Below are positions 1 through 9,020 of a stretch of DNA of 64,000 nt, one piece after another. Position numbers and translations under genes: made by a program. Source of the DNA: Thermoanaerobacter ethanolicus JW 200 (GTDB lineage Bacteria > Bacillota > Thermoanaerobacteria > Thermoanaerobacterales > Thermoanaerobacteraceae); the NCBI RefSeq assembly GCF_003722315.1, contig NZ_CP033580.1, forward strand, positions 619,001-683,000, in the 5' to 3' direction. The notes under the pieces are model-generated. The model was not told the DNA's origin. It searched no databases and saw nothing but the letters and a program-made list of their open reading frames with translations. Each line of letters begins with the position of its first letter. The stretch's first letter is position 1.

Positions 1-1
1 T

Positions 2-343
2 ATATTTTCTTTGGTTTCTTCAATACTTATTGCATCTGGAATGGCCGGAAGAAATTTTGCATTTTTAATTTCAGTAGCAGGATTTTTTTATTCAATAATT
101 TTCCCAACGACAATTGCTATAGTCATGAAAGAATTTAAACAACATGTAACTATTATAATCGCCATTATTTTGACAATAAGTTCAACAATAAATATGTTGG
201 CAAATTTTTTAATTGGAAGATTAAACGACATTTTTGGAGTTTTTATTGGATTTTCAGCTATATTGATATTTATGATTTTAGTCGTATTTATGTCTTTAAT
301 TTTAGCGAAAACAGAAACAACTGATGATTTAGAGAAAGTCTGA
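2..343 (+). CDS. MFS transporter, C-terminal fragment (5' end outside window)
   Basis: The reading frame is open from the window edge to a TGA at 341-343, so the N-terminal part lies upstream. The visible ~113 residues hold about three hydrophobic segments. A GRLNDIFG stretch resembles the short charged loop (G-R-x-x-D) of major facilitator superfamily carriers, and the protein ends in a hydrophilic tail. This fits transmembrane helices 10-12 of an MFS permease in the inner membrane. The substrate cannot be judged from this piece. The TTG at position 11 is an internal codon rather than a start. No terminator is obvious between it and the next gene. Confidence 0.6.
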   Translation: MFSLVSSILIASGMAGRNFAFLISVAGFFYSIIFPTTIAIVMKEFKQHVTIIIAIILTISSTINMLANFLIGRLNDIFGVFIGFSAILIFMILVVFMSLILAKTETTDDLEKV

Positions 344-461
344 TTTACAAACTAGCTTAACTTTCCTCTAAAAATTTTTACTTTTCTGTGGTATACTTTT
401 TATAAATACAGTATGGAGGTGTGCGATAGTTTACTAATTCGCCTTAAAGGGGAGACCATCC

Positions 462-3209
462 TTGACAAACAAAGAGAGGGTTTTTAATTTAATAAAGGAT
501 TTGTCAAAAGATATAAATATTAAAGAAAAGAAGGGATTGACTGCTCAAGAAATTGCAAAAAAGTTGAATTTGAGAAGGAATGTAGCAAGCCATTTATTAA
601 ATGAACTTTATAAAGAAGGCAAAATAATAAAAATAAACACAAGGCCTGTCTATTTTTTAGACAAAGAAGTTTATGAAAAGAAGGCAAAAGAATTCAAAGA
701 AACGGCTAAAACCTTTGATTCAACTGTAAAGATTTCAAACGATGACCCTTTTACAAAGCTTATAGGATATAACGGCAGTCTTAAAACACAAGTGAAATTA
801 TGCAAATCTGCTGCTTCTTATCCTCCCAATGGACTACCTATTTTGCTTATTGGAAATACAGGAGTAGGTAAAAGCTTCATTGCTCAACTTATTTACGAAT
901 ATGCAAAATCGATCAATGCCATAGATGAAAATGCTCCATATGTGATATTTAATTGCGCTGAGTATGCTAACAATCCTGAACTACTTTCCGCAAACCTTTT
1001 TGGCTATGTAAGAGGAGCATTTACAGGTGCTGATAAAGACAAACCCGGCCTTTTAGAAGAAGCGGATGGAGGATATTTGTTTTTGGATGAAGTTCACAGA
1101 TTGTCGCCAGAAGGGCAGGAAAAACTGTTTCTATTTTTGGACAAGGGAATATTTAGAAGACTTGGTGAGACGGGCAACTGGAGAACGGCGAAAGTGAGGT
1201 TTATTTTTGCTACAACAGAAGACCCTGAGCAAACTCTGACAAAGACTTTTTTAAGAAGAATCCCATTAGTTGTAAATATTCCTTCCCTTTATGACAGACC
1301 TTTACATGAAAGGTTACAACTTATCTATAACTTTTACAAAAATGAGGCCAAAAATCTGGGAATGGATATTTTAATAAGCAAGCAAGTATTGAATGTTCTC
1401 CTTAAGACCAAAATATCCGGCAACATTGGCCAGCTTATGAATGTCATAAAATACAGCTGTGCTCAAGCCTATAACCATGTCATAAGAGAGAAGACTAATA
1501 TATTGCGAATCCATCTATATGACTTGCCGAGAGAAATGCAGGCTGATTTAGATATAATAAAAAGTAATTTTCACTTTAACGGCATGTTAATTTCTCACAG
1601 CAGAAAAGATGAAGATTTAACATGGGATAAAGAAGACGATAAAGAGGTTTATGATATAGTAAACAAGCTATTTGAACTATTTGAGAGATATAGCTGCAAA
1701 GAAATAAGTGAGGATACTTTTAAAAAAGACGCTTTAATTTATTTGAATGAATTTACAGATAAAATAATTTTTAAAAATGACAATACTTATATAGATTCGA
1801 TAGTTTTCAATGCTATCAAAAGTGTAGTGGAAAATGTGTTAAATATAATACAAAATATGTACGGAATTAAATATTATGGTAATTCGGTTTTAGTATTGAC
1901 GCATTTTATTAATTATTTATTAAGCGATGTAACTTACGAGAAGTATTCTGAGAATATAAAAGTGGTATTAGGAGTTTTGAAAAATGTTTTTCCCAAAGAG
2001 TTTATAATAGCTAATAAAATGGTAGAACTTATTGAAGTAAATCTCGATGTAAAATTTAACCAAATAGTTATAATTTATTTTACACTTTATATTAAAAGCT
2101 TAAATAAAAGTGACAATACAAATCTCATAAATTCTATAATAATAGCCCATGGTTATTCAACTGCCAGTAGCATAGCTAGTGTCGCCAATAGGCTTTTAGG
2201 ACAGTTTGTTTTTGAAGCTTTTGATATGCCAATTGAGATGTCAACACAAGAAATTATGCTAAAAGTTCAAGATTATTTAAAGAATATAGATACCTCCAAA
2301 GGAATCATTATATTGGTTGATATGGGTTCTTTAGAGGAAATATACAAGTCTTTGACTGACATTGTCGAAGGAGACATAGCAATTATTAATAATATTACTA
2401 CTCAATTGGCTTTAGACGTTGGGAATAGAATATTGCAAAATCAGCCACTAGAGCAAATTGTAACAGAGGCAATACAGAAAAACAGCAGCAGTTATAGATT
2501 TATTAAATCTCAAAAAAATAGAGAAAATGCTATTCTAACAACTTGTGTAACAGGAATCGGCACAGCAGTGAAAATAAAAGACCTTTTAAAAGAATGTTTT
2601 ACAAATGAAAATATTGAGATTATTCCATATGATTACAGTAGGTTAAAAGGGAATGGAATAAAAGATGAGATATTCAAAAATTACAACGTTAAGTTGATTA
2701 TTGGGACAGCAGACCCTGGAATAAAAGAGATACCCTATTTGTCTTTGGAAGATTTGATCGCTGGCAAAGGGGATGTGTTGTTAAGTAAAATATTAAAAGG
2801 TATTGTCGACGATGAAACTATACAGCAAATCAATCAAACGATAGTCCGGCTTTTCTCCTTGCAAAATGTATTACAGCACTTGACTATATTAAACCCTGAT
2901 AAAATAATTGCCCAGGTTGAAAAAGCCATATCGGATCTAGAAAGGTTTATCGGAGTTAGATTTTCTAATGATTTAAAAATAAGTTTGTATATACACGTCA
3001 GTGTAATGATTGAAAGATTAGTTATGAAAGAACCCATAACATCTTACAGTAATTTGGAGGAATTTGAACAGTGTCATAGACAGTTCATAGATTTTGTTAA
3101 AGCTTCTTTTAGTGTCATAGAAGAAACTTATAAAGTGGATATACCGACGACGGAAATAGGGTTTATATATGACTTGATAGTTACAAAAATAAAAGATTTA
3201 CCAGTATAA
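462..3209 (+). CDS. LevR-type sigma-54-dependent PTS regulator (AAA+, EIIA, EIIB and PRD domains)
   Basis: This 915-residue protein has the LevR layout: an N-terminal helix-turn-helix (about 1-65) and an AAA+ sigma-54 activator domain with Walker A GNTGVGKS (131-138), the sigma-54 contact loop GAFTGA (185-190) and Walker B YLFLDE (205-210). These are followed by a PTS-regulation domain (about 395-500, His481), a mannose-EIIA-like domain (about 555-680, His563 in IIAHGYST), an EIIB-like segment (Cys695) and a second PRD (about 815-910, His845). Such proteins read PTS phosphorylation and activate the adjacent mannose-family PTS operon. The TTG start at 462 is preceded by AAAGGGGAG. The gene has its own terminator, and a -24/-12 promoter follows directly. 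The target is therefore very likely the aga-type operon. Confidence 0.93.
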   Translation: MTNKERVFNLIKDLSKDINIKEKKGLTAQEIAKKLNLRRNVASHLLNELYKEGKIIKINTRPVYFLDKEVYEKKAKEFKETAKTFDSTVKISNDDPFTKLIGYNGSLKTQVKLCKSAASYPPNGLPILLIGNTGVGKSFIAQLIYEYAKSINAIDENAPYVIFNCAEYANNPELLSANLFGYVRGAFTGADKDKPGLLEEADGGYLFLDEVHRLSPEGQEKLFLFLDKGIFRRLGETGNWRTAKVRFIFATTEDPEQTLTKTFLRRIPLVVNIPSLYDRPLHERLQLIYNFYKNEAKNLGMDILISKQVLNVLLKTKISGNIGQLMNVIKYSCAQAYNHVIREKTNILRIHLYDLPREMQADLDIIKSNFHFNGMLISHSRKDEDLTWDKEDDKEVYDIVNKLFELFERYSCKEISEDTFKKDALIYLNEFTDKIIFKNDNTYIDSIVFNAIKSVVENVLNIIQNMYGIKYYGNSVLVLTHFINYLLSDVTYEKYSENIKVVLGVLKNVFPKEFIIANKMVELIEVNLDVKFNQIVIIYFTLYIKSLNKSDNTNLINSIIIAHGYSTASSIASVANRLLGQFVFEAFDMPIEMSTQEIMLKVQDYLKNIDTSKGIIILVDMGSLEEIYKSLTDIVEGDIAIINNITTQLALDVGNRILQNQPLEQIVTEAIQKNSSSYRFIKSQKNRENAILTTCVTGIGTAVKIKDLLKECFTNENIEIIPYDYSRLKGNGIKDEIFKNYNVKLIIGTADPGIKEIPYLSLEDLIAGKGDVLLSKILKGIVDDETIQQINQTIVRLFSLQNVLQHLTILNPDKIIAQVEKAISDLERFIGVRFSNDLKISLYIHVSVMIERLVMKEPITSYSNLEEFEQCHRQFIDFVKASFSVIEETYKVDIPTTEIGFIYDLIVTKIKDLPV

Positions 3210-3260
3210 AATAACCTTGCAATAACTTTTAAAATAAACAAAATTATATTTGATTTCTAG

Positions 3261-3287
3261 GCATTCCTTCGATAGGAATGCTTTTTT
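3261..3287 (+). terminator. Rho-independent terminator of the LevR-type gene
   Basis: GCATTCCT (3261-3268), loop TCGAT and AGGAATGC (3274-3281) form a perfect 8-bp stem followed by six T. It separates the regulator from the sigma-54 promoter 34 bases downstream, so the two units are transcribed independently. Confidence 0.9.
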
Positions 3288-3320
3288 GTATATCAATGCT
3301 GTTAAAATTAATTACACTCT

Positions 3321-3340
3321 TTGGCATGCTTTTTGCTAAA
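3321..3340 (+). promoter_or_regulatory. Sigma-54 (-24/-12) promoter of the amino-sugar PTS operon
   Basis: The sequence TTGGCATGCTTTTTGCTAAA matches the sigma-54 consensus TGGCAC-N5-TTGCW. GG is at 3323-3324 and GC at 3335-3336, separated by exactly 10 bases. The predicted start site is near 3348, upstream of the AGGAGGGG ribosome site at 3371. It lies directly behind a gene encoding a GAFTGA-bearing activator, which is the expected partner. Confidence 0.9.
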
Positions 3341-3383
3341 GAAATATAGTGAAAACAAATTCAAACTGAAAGGAGGGGAGTTA

Positions 3384-3857
3384 TTGTCAGTTCCTAATAT
3401 TTTATTAACACGTATAGATAATCGTTTAGTTCATGGGCAAGTAGGAGTTACTTGGGTAAAATCTTTAGGAGCAAATTTGATCGTTGTTGTAGATGATGAA
3501 GTAGCTAATGATCCTTTACAGCAGCAGCTGATGAAGATGACAGCAGAAATGGCAGGTGTAGGGATTCGCTTTTTTACCATAGAACACACTATAAATATAA
3601 TTCATAAAGCTTCTCCATCTCAGAAAATTTTTATAGTGTGCAAAACTCCGCAAGTTGTTAGAAAATTAGTAGATGGGGGAGTACCTATAAAAGAAGTGAA
3701 TGTTGGTAACATGCATTTTTCACCAGGTAAAAAACAGCTAAGTAAAAAAGTATATGTAGATGACAATGATTTAGAAGATTTGCACTATATTAGTTCGAAA
3801 GGGGTGGAAGTGTATATACAAGATACTCCTGACGATAAAAAAGAATATTTACAATGA
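3384..3857 (+). CDS. agaV: PTS system EIIB component, mannose family, AgaV-like (GalNAc/galactosamine)
   Basis: This cytoplasmic phosphocarrier passes phosphate from EIIA to the incoming amino sugar. The frame is open from a TTG at 3321, but that codon lies inside the -24/-12 promoter. I therefore choose TTG 3384, which follows AGGAGGGG (3371-3378) and gives MSVPNILLTRIDNRLVHGQ, 157 residues, the normal EIIB-Man length. The phosphorylated His is His17 in the RLVHGQVGV motif. The whole protein resembles E. coli AgaV as I remember it (for example NVGNMHF and the GGVP segment). It is the first gene of a tight EIIB-EIIC-EIID-EIIA operon. Substrate assignment is by similarity and by the tagatose-6-P pathway genes downstream. 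Confidence 0.88.
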   Translation: MSVPNILLTRIDNRLVHGQVGVTWVKSLGANLIVVVDDEVANDPLQQQLMKMTAEMAGVGIRFFTIEHTINIIHKASPSQKIFIVCKTPQVVRKLVDGGVPIKEVNVGNMHFSPGKKQLSKKVYVDDNDLEDLHYISSKGVEVYIQDTPDDKKEYLQ

Positions 3858-3871
3858 GGAGGTTTGATTGA

Positions 3872-4666
3872 ATGCATAGCATTACATTGACGCAAGCTTT
3901 GCTTTTAACTTTAATGGCGATAATAGTAGGTGTGGATTTTTGGCTTGAAGCATTTTTCCTTTTTAGACCGATAATTGTTGGAACTTTAACAGGATTGATA
4001 CTTGGTGACGTACACACAGGCTTAATTGCTGGTGGGTTAACCGAATTGGCATTTGCAGGATTAACACCCGCTGGAGGAACGCAACCACCCAATCCAATTT
4101 TAGCAGGATTAATGACAACAGTTATTGCTTTTACAACAGGTGCAGATCCTAAGACAGCAATAGGATTAGCATTACCTTTTAGTTTTCTAATGCAGTATAT
4201 TATTTTATTCTATTACTCTAGCTTTTCGTTTTTCATGGCAAAAGCTGATAAGTATGCAGAAGAAGCAAACGTAAAAGGACTTGCCAAAATAAATATTTTA
4301 ACTACTTCTATTGTTGCTCTAAGCTATGGAATAATCGTCTTTTTAAGTGTATATGTTGCACAGGATTTGATGAAAACAGTTGTGCAATCAATGCCAGCTT
4401 GGTTGGCTCATGGATTCCAAATAGCAGGCGGAATATTACCAGCGGTAGGATTTGGTATGTTGCTTAGAGTTATGATGAAAGCAGAATACACGCCATATTT
4501 TATAATAGGGTTTTTTGTAGCTTCTTTCCTACCTTTTTCAAATTTATTACCTGTTGCGGTAATAGGCGCAGCTTTAGCACTTTACGAGTATTTCCGTACA
4601 AAAGATCAGCCTGTTTTAAATAATGTAGTAGCAACGAAGGGAGATGATTATAGTGACGGAATCTAA
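3872..4666 (+). CDS. agaW: PTS system EIIC component, mannose family, AgaW-like
   Basis: This 264-residue integral membrane protein is one half of the sugar-translocating unit of a mannose-type PTS. It carries the family segment GLTELAFAGLTPAGGTQPPN near residues 50-70 and multiple hydrophobic helices. It ends in DDYSDGI, very like the DYSNGI end of E. coli AgaW that I recall. ATG 3872 follows GAGGAGG. Its end overlaps the start of the EIID gene by about 14 bases, suggesting translational coupling. The alternative, a mannose or sorbose EIIC, is less likely given the AgaV/W/E/F-like series. Confidence 0.9.
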   Translation: MHSITLTQALLLTLMAIIVGVDFWLEAFFLFRPIIVGTLTGLILGDVHTGLIAGGLTELAFAGLTPAGGTQPPNPILAGLMTTVIAFTTGADPKTAIGLALPFSFLMQYIILFYYSSFSFFMAKADKYAEEANVKGLAKINILTTSIVALSYGIIVFLSVYVAQDLMKTVVQSMPAWLAHGFQIAGGILPAVGFGMLLRVMMKAEYTPYFIIGFFVASFLPFSNLLPVAVIGAALALYEYFRTKDQPVLNNVVATKGDDYSDGI

Positions 4667-5456
4667 TAAAAAAGTGTTGACAAAAAAAGATATAACAAAA
4701 CTAGCAATTTTTTCTTCACTTTTACAAGCCAGTTTTAACTATGAAAGAATGCAGGCAGGAGGGTTTACTTTAGCACAATTACCATTTTTAAGAAAGATAT
4801 ATAAAGATGATAAAAAAGGCCTTTCAGAGGCTATGAAGGACAACTTAGAATTTATAAACACTCATCCTAATTTAGTAGGATTTTTAATGGGACTGTTGCT
4901 TTCTTTGGAAGAAAATCATGAGGATAGAGGAGTAATTAGAGGATTAAAAGTAGCCTTGTTTGGTCCTTTAGCGGGTATTGGCGATGCTATTTTTTGGTTT
5001 ACTTTACTTCCGATAATGGTAGGTATTAGTGCTTCTTTTGCTATGCAAGGAAGCTTAATTGGACCAATTTTGTTTTTTGCAGTGTATCTAAGCATCTGGT
5101 TATTACGTATTCCTTTAACTCATCTTGGCTATACTTTAGGTGTAAACGCTATAGACCTCATTAAAGAGCAATCAAAAATATTTTCTAAAGCAGCTTCTAT
5201 ACTTGGTGTTACTGTTATTGGAGGATTAATAGCCACATATGTGCATATTGAAGTATTAACTAAGATTCCAATAAATAAAGACCATGTTATCTCATTGCAG
5301 ACAGAATTTTTTGACAAAATTTTCCCTAATATTTTACCTTTAGGGTATACTTTATTGATGTTTTACCTATTAAAGAAGAAAAAAGTAAGCCCAGTTATAT
5401 TGATATTAATAACATTCTTTATGGCGATATTCTTCTCGTATTTAGGGGTTTTGTAA
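4653..5456 (+). CDS. agaE: PTS system EIID component, mannose family, AgaE-like
   Basis: This EIID protein pairs with EIIC in the membrane. Typical features are QASFNYERMQAGG near the N-terminus, THPNLVGFLMGLLLSLEE, and GPLAGIGDAIFW before the first long hydrophobic region. An upstream in-frame ATG (4644) directly abuts AAGGGAG (4637-4643), so GTG 4653, nine bases beyond it, is the better start (267 residues). It sits between EIIC (overlapping) and EIIA (one base gap). High resemblance to E. coli AgaE supports N-acetylgalactosamine or galactosamine as substrate. Confidence 0.9.
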   Translation: MTESNKKVLTKKDITKLAIFSSLLQASFNYERMQAGGFTLAQLPFLRKIYKDDKKGLSEAMKDNLEFINTHPNLVGFLMGLLLSLEENHEDRGVIRGLKVALFGPLAGIGDAIFWFTLLPIMVGISASFAMQGSLIGPILFFAVYLSIWLLRIPLTHLGYTLGVNAIDLIKEQSKIFSKAASILGVTVIGGLIATYVHIEVLTKIPINKDHVISLQTEFFDKIFPNILPLGYTLLMFYLLKKKKVSPVILILITFFMAIFFSYLGVL

Positions 5457-5457
5457 T

Positions 5458-5907
5458 ATGCATGATACTGTGATCATTATTACAGGACATGGGAATTATG
5501 CAACTGGGCTAAAAAGTTCAATTCAGCTTATAGCTGGGATTATTGATGGTGTGTATGCAATAGATTTTAAGGAAAATGATTCGGATATAAGTTTGAAATA
5601 TAAGATCAAGGAAATATTGGACAAATATCCTAATTCACCAGTTTTAATCATATGTGATATTGTTGGAGGAACACCTTTTAAAGTAGCTGCTGAATTTGCT
5701 GTTTCGGGTGATAAAAAAATAGAATTGGTAGCAGGGTGTAATTTAAGCGCTTTATTAGAAATAGTTTTGCAAAAGGATAAATTGTCAATTACTGAGTTGG
5801 CTAAGCTTGCTGTTAAAACTACTAAAAATAGTGTATTAAATTTTACACAGTATAATGAGCATTATAAAAATGATGAAGGAACAGAAAAAATGAGGGAGGG
5901 TATTTAA
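5458..5907 (+). CDS. agaF: PTS system EIIA component, mannose family, AgaF-like
   Basis: This is the 149-residue cytoplasmic EIIA that accepts phosphate from HPr and hands it to EIIB. The phosphorylated residue is His11 in the IITGHGNYATG motif. The DIVGGTPFKVAAE segment (about 73-85) is the conserved EIIA-Man loop. It starts one base after the EIID stop and ends in EGI like E. coli AgaF. The regulator at 462 carries an EIIA-like domain of the same family, as expected if phosphorylation state controls it. Confidence 0.9.
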   Translation: MHDTVIIITGHGNYATGLKSSIQLIAGIIDGVYAIDFKENDSDISLKYKIKEILDKYPNSPVLIICDIVGGTPFKVAAEFAVSGDKKIELVAGCNLSALLEIVLQKDKLSITELAKLAVKTTKNSVLNFTQYNEHYKNDEGTEKMREGI

Positions 5908-5918
5908 GAGAGATTATA

Positions 5919-5966
5919 ATTCTGCACTGGGGTGCTTTAAATGCCTGGTGCAGAATAGTTTTTAAA
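5919..5966 (+). terminator. Stem-loop between the PTS genes and the catabolic genes
   Basis: ATTCTGCAC (5919-5927) pairs with GTGCAGAAT (5948-5956), followed by AGTTTTTAAAA. The T run is short, so it may act as a partial terminator or RNA processing site that makes PTS transcripts more abundant than the catabolic ones, rather than a full stop. Confidence 0.55.
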
Positions 5967-6036
5967 ACAGTTAATAGTTCAATATTTAAAATATATTTAG
6001 TGGTTTTATACTGAGTTTGAATAGGTGGTGAACAAA

Positions 6037-6891
6037 ATGCCATTAGTCAATACAAAAAAGATTCTGGAAGATGCTAAAAAAAACAAATATGCTGTAGGAG
6101 CTTTCAACGTACACAACCTTGAAACTTTAAAAGCGGTTGTAAAAGCTGCAGCTGAGATGGAATCACCTTTAATTTTACAGACAACACCGGGTACAATAAA
6201 ACATGCGGGAGAAGACTATATAGCTGCAATGGCAAAAGTCGCATCAGAAAAATATGACATACCAATAGCACTACATTTAGACCACGGAAATTCCTTTGAC
6301 CTCGTTGTAAAATGCATAAGAGCAGGTTACACTTCAGTAATGATTGACGGCTCAATGCTTTCCTATGAACAAAATGTCGAACTGACAAAAAAAGTTGTAG
6401 AAGTAGCTCATGCAGCAGGGGTGACTGTAGAAGCAGAACTTGGGAGTATAGTAGGCGTTGAAGACGATATGTACGTAAAAGAAGATAAAAGTGCATTTAC
6501 AGATCCTGAAATGGCAGCGGATTTTGTAGAGAAGACAGGAGTTGACTCATTAGCTATAGCAATTGGCACGGCCCATGGGATGTACAAAGGAGAAGTAAAA
6601 CTTGACTTTGAAAGGCTAAAAGAAATAGCGAGCTTAGTAGACATTCCATTGGTACTTCATGGTGCATCAGGAGTTCCTGATGAGTTGGTAAAAAAAGCTA
6701 TAGCACTGGGTATATGCAAATTAAACATTGCTACAGAATTAAAAATTCCTTTTGCAAATGCAATAAAAGAAGTATTTAAAAATAACCCAGATGAGAGCGA
6801 TCCAAGAAAATTCCTTGCACCTGGAGAAAGAGCAATAGAAGAAGTCGTAAAAGAAAAAATAAAACTTTTTGGCTGTGGTGAAAGAGCATGA
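6037..6891 (+). CDS. kbaY: Class II tagatose-1,6-bisphosphate aldolase (KbaY/GatY type)
   Basis: This zinc aldolase would cleave tagatose-1,6-bisphosphate to glyceraldehyde-3-P and DHAP. The class II motifs are visible: HLDHGNS (proton donor and metal region), EAELGSIVGVEDD, AIGTAHG, LHGASG and NIATEL. Start choice: AGGTGG (6023-6028) sits eight bases before ATG 6037, giving MPLVNTKKIL and 284 residues. The GTG codons at 6025 and 6028 lie within the ribosome site. Its neighbours are a tagatose-6-P kinase overlapping by 4 bases and the aga-type PTS. Fructose-bisphosphate aldolase activity cannot be excluded from sequence, but the context favours tagatose. Confidence 0.85.
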   Translation: MPLVNTKKILEDAKKNKYAVGAFNVHNLETLKAVVKAAAEMESPLILQTTPGTIKHAGEDYIAAMAKVASEKYDIPIALHLDHGNSFDLVVKCIRAGYTSVMIDGSMLSYEQNVELTKKVVEVAHAAGVTVEAELGSIVGVEDDMYVKEDKSAFTDPEMAADFVEKTGVDSLAIAIGTAHGMYKGEVKLDFERLKEIASLVDIPLVLHGASGVPDELVKKAIALGICKLNIATELKIPFANAIKEVFKNNPDESDPRKFLAPGERAIEEVVKEKIKLFGCGERA

Positions 6892-7817
6892 TATTGACAG
6901 TCACTTTAAATCCCTCAGTTGACAGAAGTTACAGAGTAGACAATTTTCAAGTGGGCAAAATTTTCAGAGCCCAGGAAGAAAACAGCGTGGCAGGTGGCAA
7001 GGGAATCAATGTAACAAAGGTTATAAAAACCTTAGGGGAAGATGTAACAGCAACAGGATTTTTAGGCGGTAAATCGGGAGAATTCATAGAAGAAGAGCTT
7101 AACAAAATAGGTGTCAAATGTAGCTTTATCAAAATAGAGGGAGAGACTCGTACATGTATAGCAATTTTAGACCCTGTATCAAAAACTCAGACGGAAATCT
7201 TGGAAAAGGGACCTTATGTGTCTCAAGACTATATAGAAAAGTTTTTGGACAGTTTTAATGAACTATCAAAGAGCTGTCATATCATAACAGCCTCTGGAAG
7301 TGCACCTTCTGGTGTTCCTGAAGATATCTATGTAGAACTAATAAATATCTCAAAGCAAAACGGTGCCAAACTAATTTTAGATACAAGCGGTGAATACCTC
7401 TCAAAAGCTGTTAGGGCAAAACCATTCATGATCAAACCTAACAGAGAAGAAGTAGAAAAACTGCTTAATAAAGAACTGAAAAATACTGAAGAAATCAAAA
7501 AAGCGGCTTTAGAGCTCAAACAGTTTGGAATAACTATTGTGTCAATATCTTTAGGCAGTGAAGGTTCTATCGTTGCATGTGAGGAGGGAGTATTTAGACT
7601 TATACCACCTCAAATAAAAGTAGCAAGTCCTGTGGGCTCAGGGGACTCATATGTTGCAGGTATGGCAGTAGGCATAAAAAGAGGATTTGATATTGTTGAT
7701 GCTGCGATATTAGCAACTGCATGTGGAACGGCAAATGCCATGTATTACAAGACAGGATATGTTACATTAGAGGATGTTGAGCATTTAAAAAATAATGTAA
7801 AGGTCGAAAAACTTTAA
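6888..7817 (+). CDS. PfkB-family tagatose-6-phosphate kinase (or 1-phosphofructokinase-like)
   Basis: This 309-residue cytoplasmic sugar kinase starts MILTVTLNPSVDRSY, typical of the LacC/FruK branch of PfkB. It has the N-terminal GGKGINV signature (about residues 38-44) and the C-terminal SPVGSGDSYVAGMAVG motif (about 247-262) with the catalytic Asp. It overlaps the aldolase stop by ATGA, so translation is coupled. Between an aldolase of the tagatose type and AgaS, the likely reaction is tagatose-6-P + ATP to tagatose-1,6-bisphosphate. FruK-type specificity remains possible. Confidence 0.82.
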   Translation: MILTVTLNPSVDRSYRVDNFQVGKIFRAQEENSVAGGKGINVTKVIKTLGEDVTATGFLGGKSGEFIEEELNKIGVKCSFIKIEGETRTCIAILDPVSKTQTEILEKGPYVSQDYIEKFLDSFNELSKSCHIITASGSAPSGVPEDIYVELINISKQNGAKLILDTSGEYLSKAVRAKPFMIKPNREEVEKLLNKELKNTEEIKKAALELKQFGITIVSISLGSEGSIVACEEGVFRLIPPQIKVASPVGSGDSYVAGMAVGIKRGFDIVDAAILATACGTANAMYYKTGYVTLEDVEHLKNNVKVEKL

Positions 7818-7839
7818 AAAAACAAGGAGGTATAAAAAT

Positions 7840-9003
7840 ATGATATTAGGTTACAGTGAAGAACAATTAAAAGAAAAGAAAGGCTATGCTACAGCGAAAG
7901 AAATAAATCAGCAGCCGCGATTATGGAGAGAACTTTTTAATATTCTTTTACATCAAAAAAGAGAAATCACTGAGTTTTTAAATCCAATATTCCAAATAAA
8001 AGATTTAAAAATTATACTAACTGGTGCAGGAACATCTGCTTTTGTAGGCTATAGCAGTGAAGGCTATTTGAGGAGAATGCTTGGCTTAGACGTTGAAGCA
8101 ATTGATACTACAGATATTGTTGCATCACCAGAGAACTTTTTCTTTAAAGACAAACCTACTCTTTTAATTTCCCATGGAAGGTCTGGTGACAGTCCAGAAA
8201 GTTTAGCTACAATAGAGTTAGCAGAAAAAATTATAAAAGATGTTTATTTTTTAAACATCACCTGCAATAAAGATGGCAAAATGGCAAAAAGCACAATTGA
8301 CAAGAAAAATTGTTTAAACATATTTATGCCTGAAGAAGCAAATGATGAAGGTTTTGCAATGACAAGTAGTTTCACATGTATGCTTTTAACAGATTTAATG
8401 CTGCCACACATAGAACAAATTGAGAGCAAAAAAGACCTCTTTGAAAAATTAGCAAAAGAAGCAGAGAGAATAATAGAAGAAGAGACGAGGATAATAGAAG
8501 AAATATCAAAAAATGACTATGACAGATTGATATACTTGGGCAGTGGCAACTTAAAAGGATGTGCTGCAGAAGCTGCATTAAAATCTTTAGAATTATCACG
8601 AGGAGAAGTCAATACTAATTTTAACACCCCTTTAGGATTTAGACATGGCCCTAAATCTGTGATAAATGATAAAACACTTTTAGGATTTTTTGTATCAAAC
8701 AATCCTTATACACAAAAATACGATTTAGACCTCATAAAAGAGATAGCAAACGAAGCAGGACAAAGAAAATTAATGGCTTTTCTGCCGGAAGATTTACAAA
8801 TAGATGGAATAGATTATATATTCAAATTGAGACAAGATTTTACCAATGTAGAAGAAGCTTTTTTAACGCCTTTGTACATTATTTATGCACAAATGCTAGC
8901 TTTTTATAAATCTTTGAATTTAGGAATAACACCTGACAATCCAAACCCTGAAGGAAGAGTAAATAGAGTTGTTAAAGGTGTAATAATTTATGAATATGTT
9001 TAA
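7840..9003 (+). CDS. agaS: AgaS-type SIS sugar isomerase/deaminase (galactosamine-6-P to tagatose-6-P)
   Basis: This 387-residue two-SIS-domain protein converts galactosamine-6-phosphate to tagatose-6-phosphate and ammonia in known aga systems. Visible features are TGAGTSAFVG (sugar-phosphate loop of SIS1), LISHGRSGDSPES, the second SIS domain around YLGSGNLKGCAAEAALKSLE, and the GFRHGPKS motif. ATG 7840 follows AAGGAGG with correct spacing. It is the last gene of the operon. With it the set PTS-deaminase-kinase-aldolase is complete except for a GalNAc-6-P deacetylase, which is absent from the operon. Confidence 0.88.
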   Translation: MILGYSEEQLKEKKGYATAKEINQQPRLWRELFNILLHQKREITEFLNPIFQIKDLKIILTGAGTSAFVGYSSEGYLRRMLGLDVEAIDTTDIVASPENFFFKDKPTLLISHGRSGDSPESLATIELAEKIIKDVYFLNITCNKDGKMAKSTIDKKNCLNIFMPEEANDEGFAMTSSFTCMLLTDLMLPHIEQIESKKDLFEKLAKEAERIIEEETRIIEEISKNDYDRLIYLGSGNLKGCAAEAALKSLELSRGEVNTNFNTPLGFRHGPKSVINDKTLLGFFVSNNPYTQKYDLDLIKEIANEAGQRKLMAFLPEDLQIDGIDYIFKLRQDFTNVEEAFLTPLYIIYAQMLAFYKSLNLGITPDNPNPEGRVNRVVKGVIIYEYV

Positions 9004-9020
9004 TATAAAATTTTATTAAA

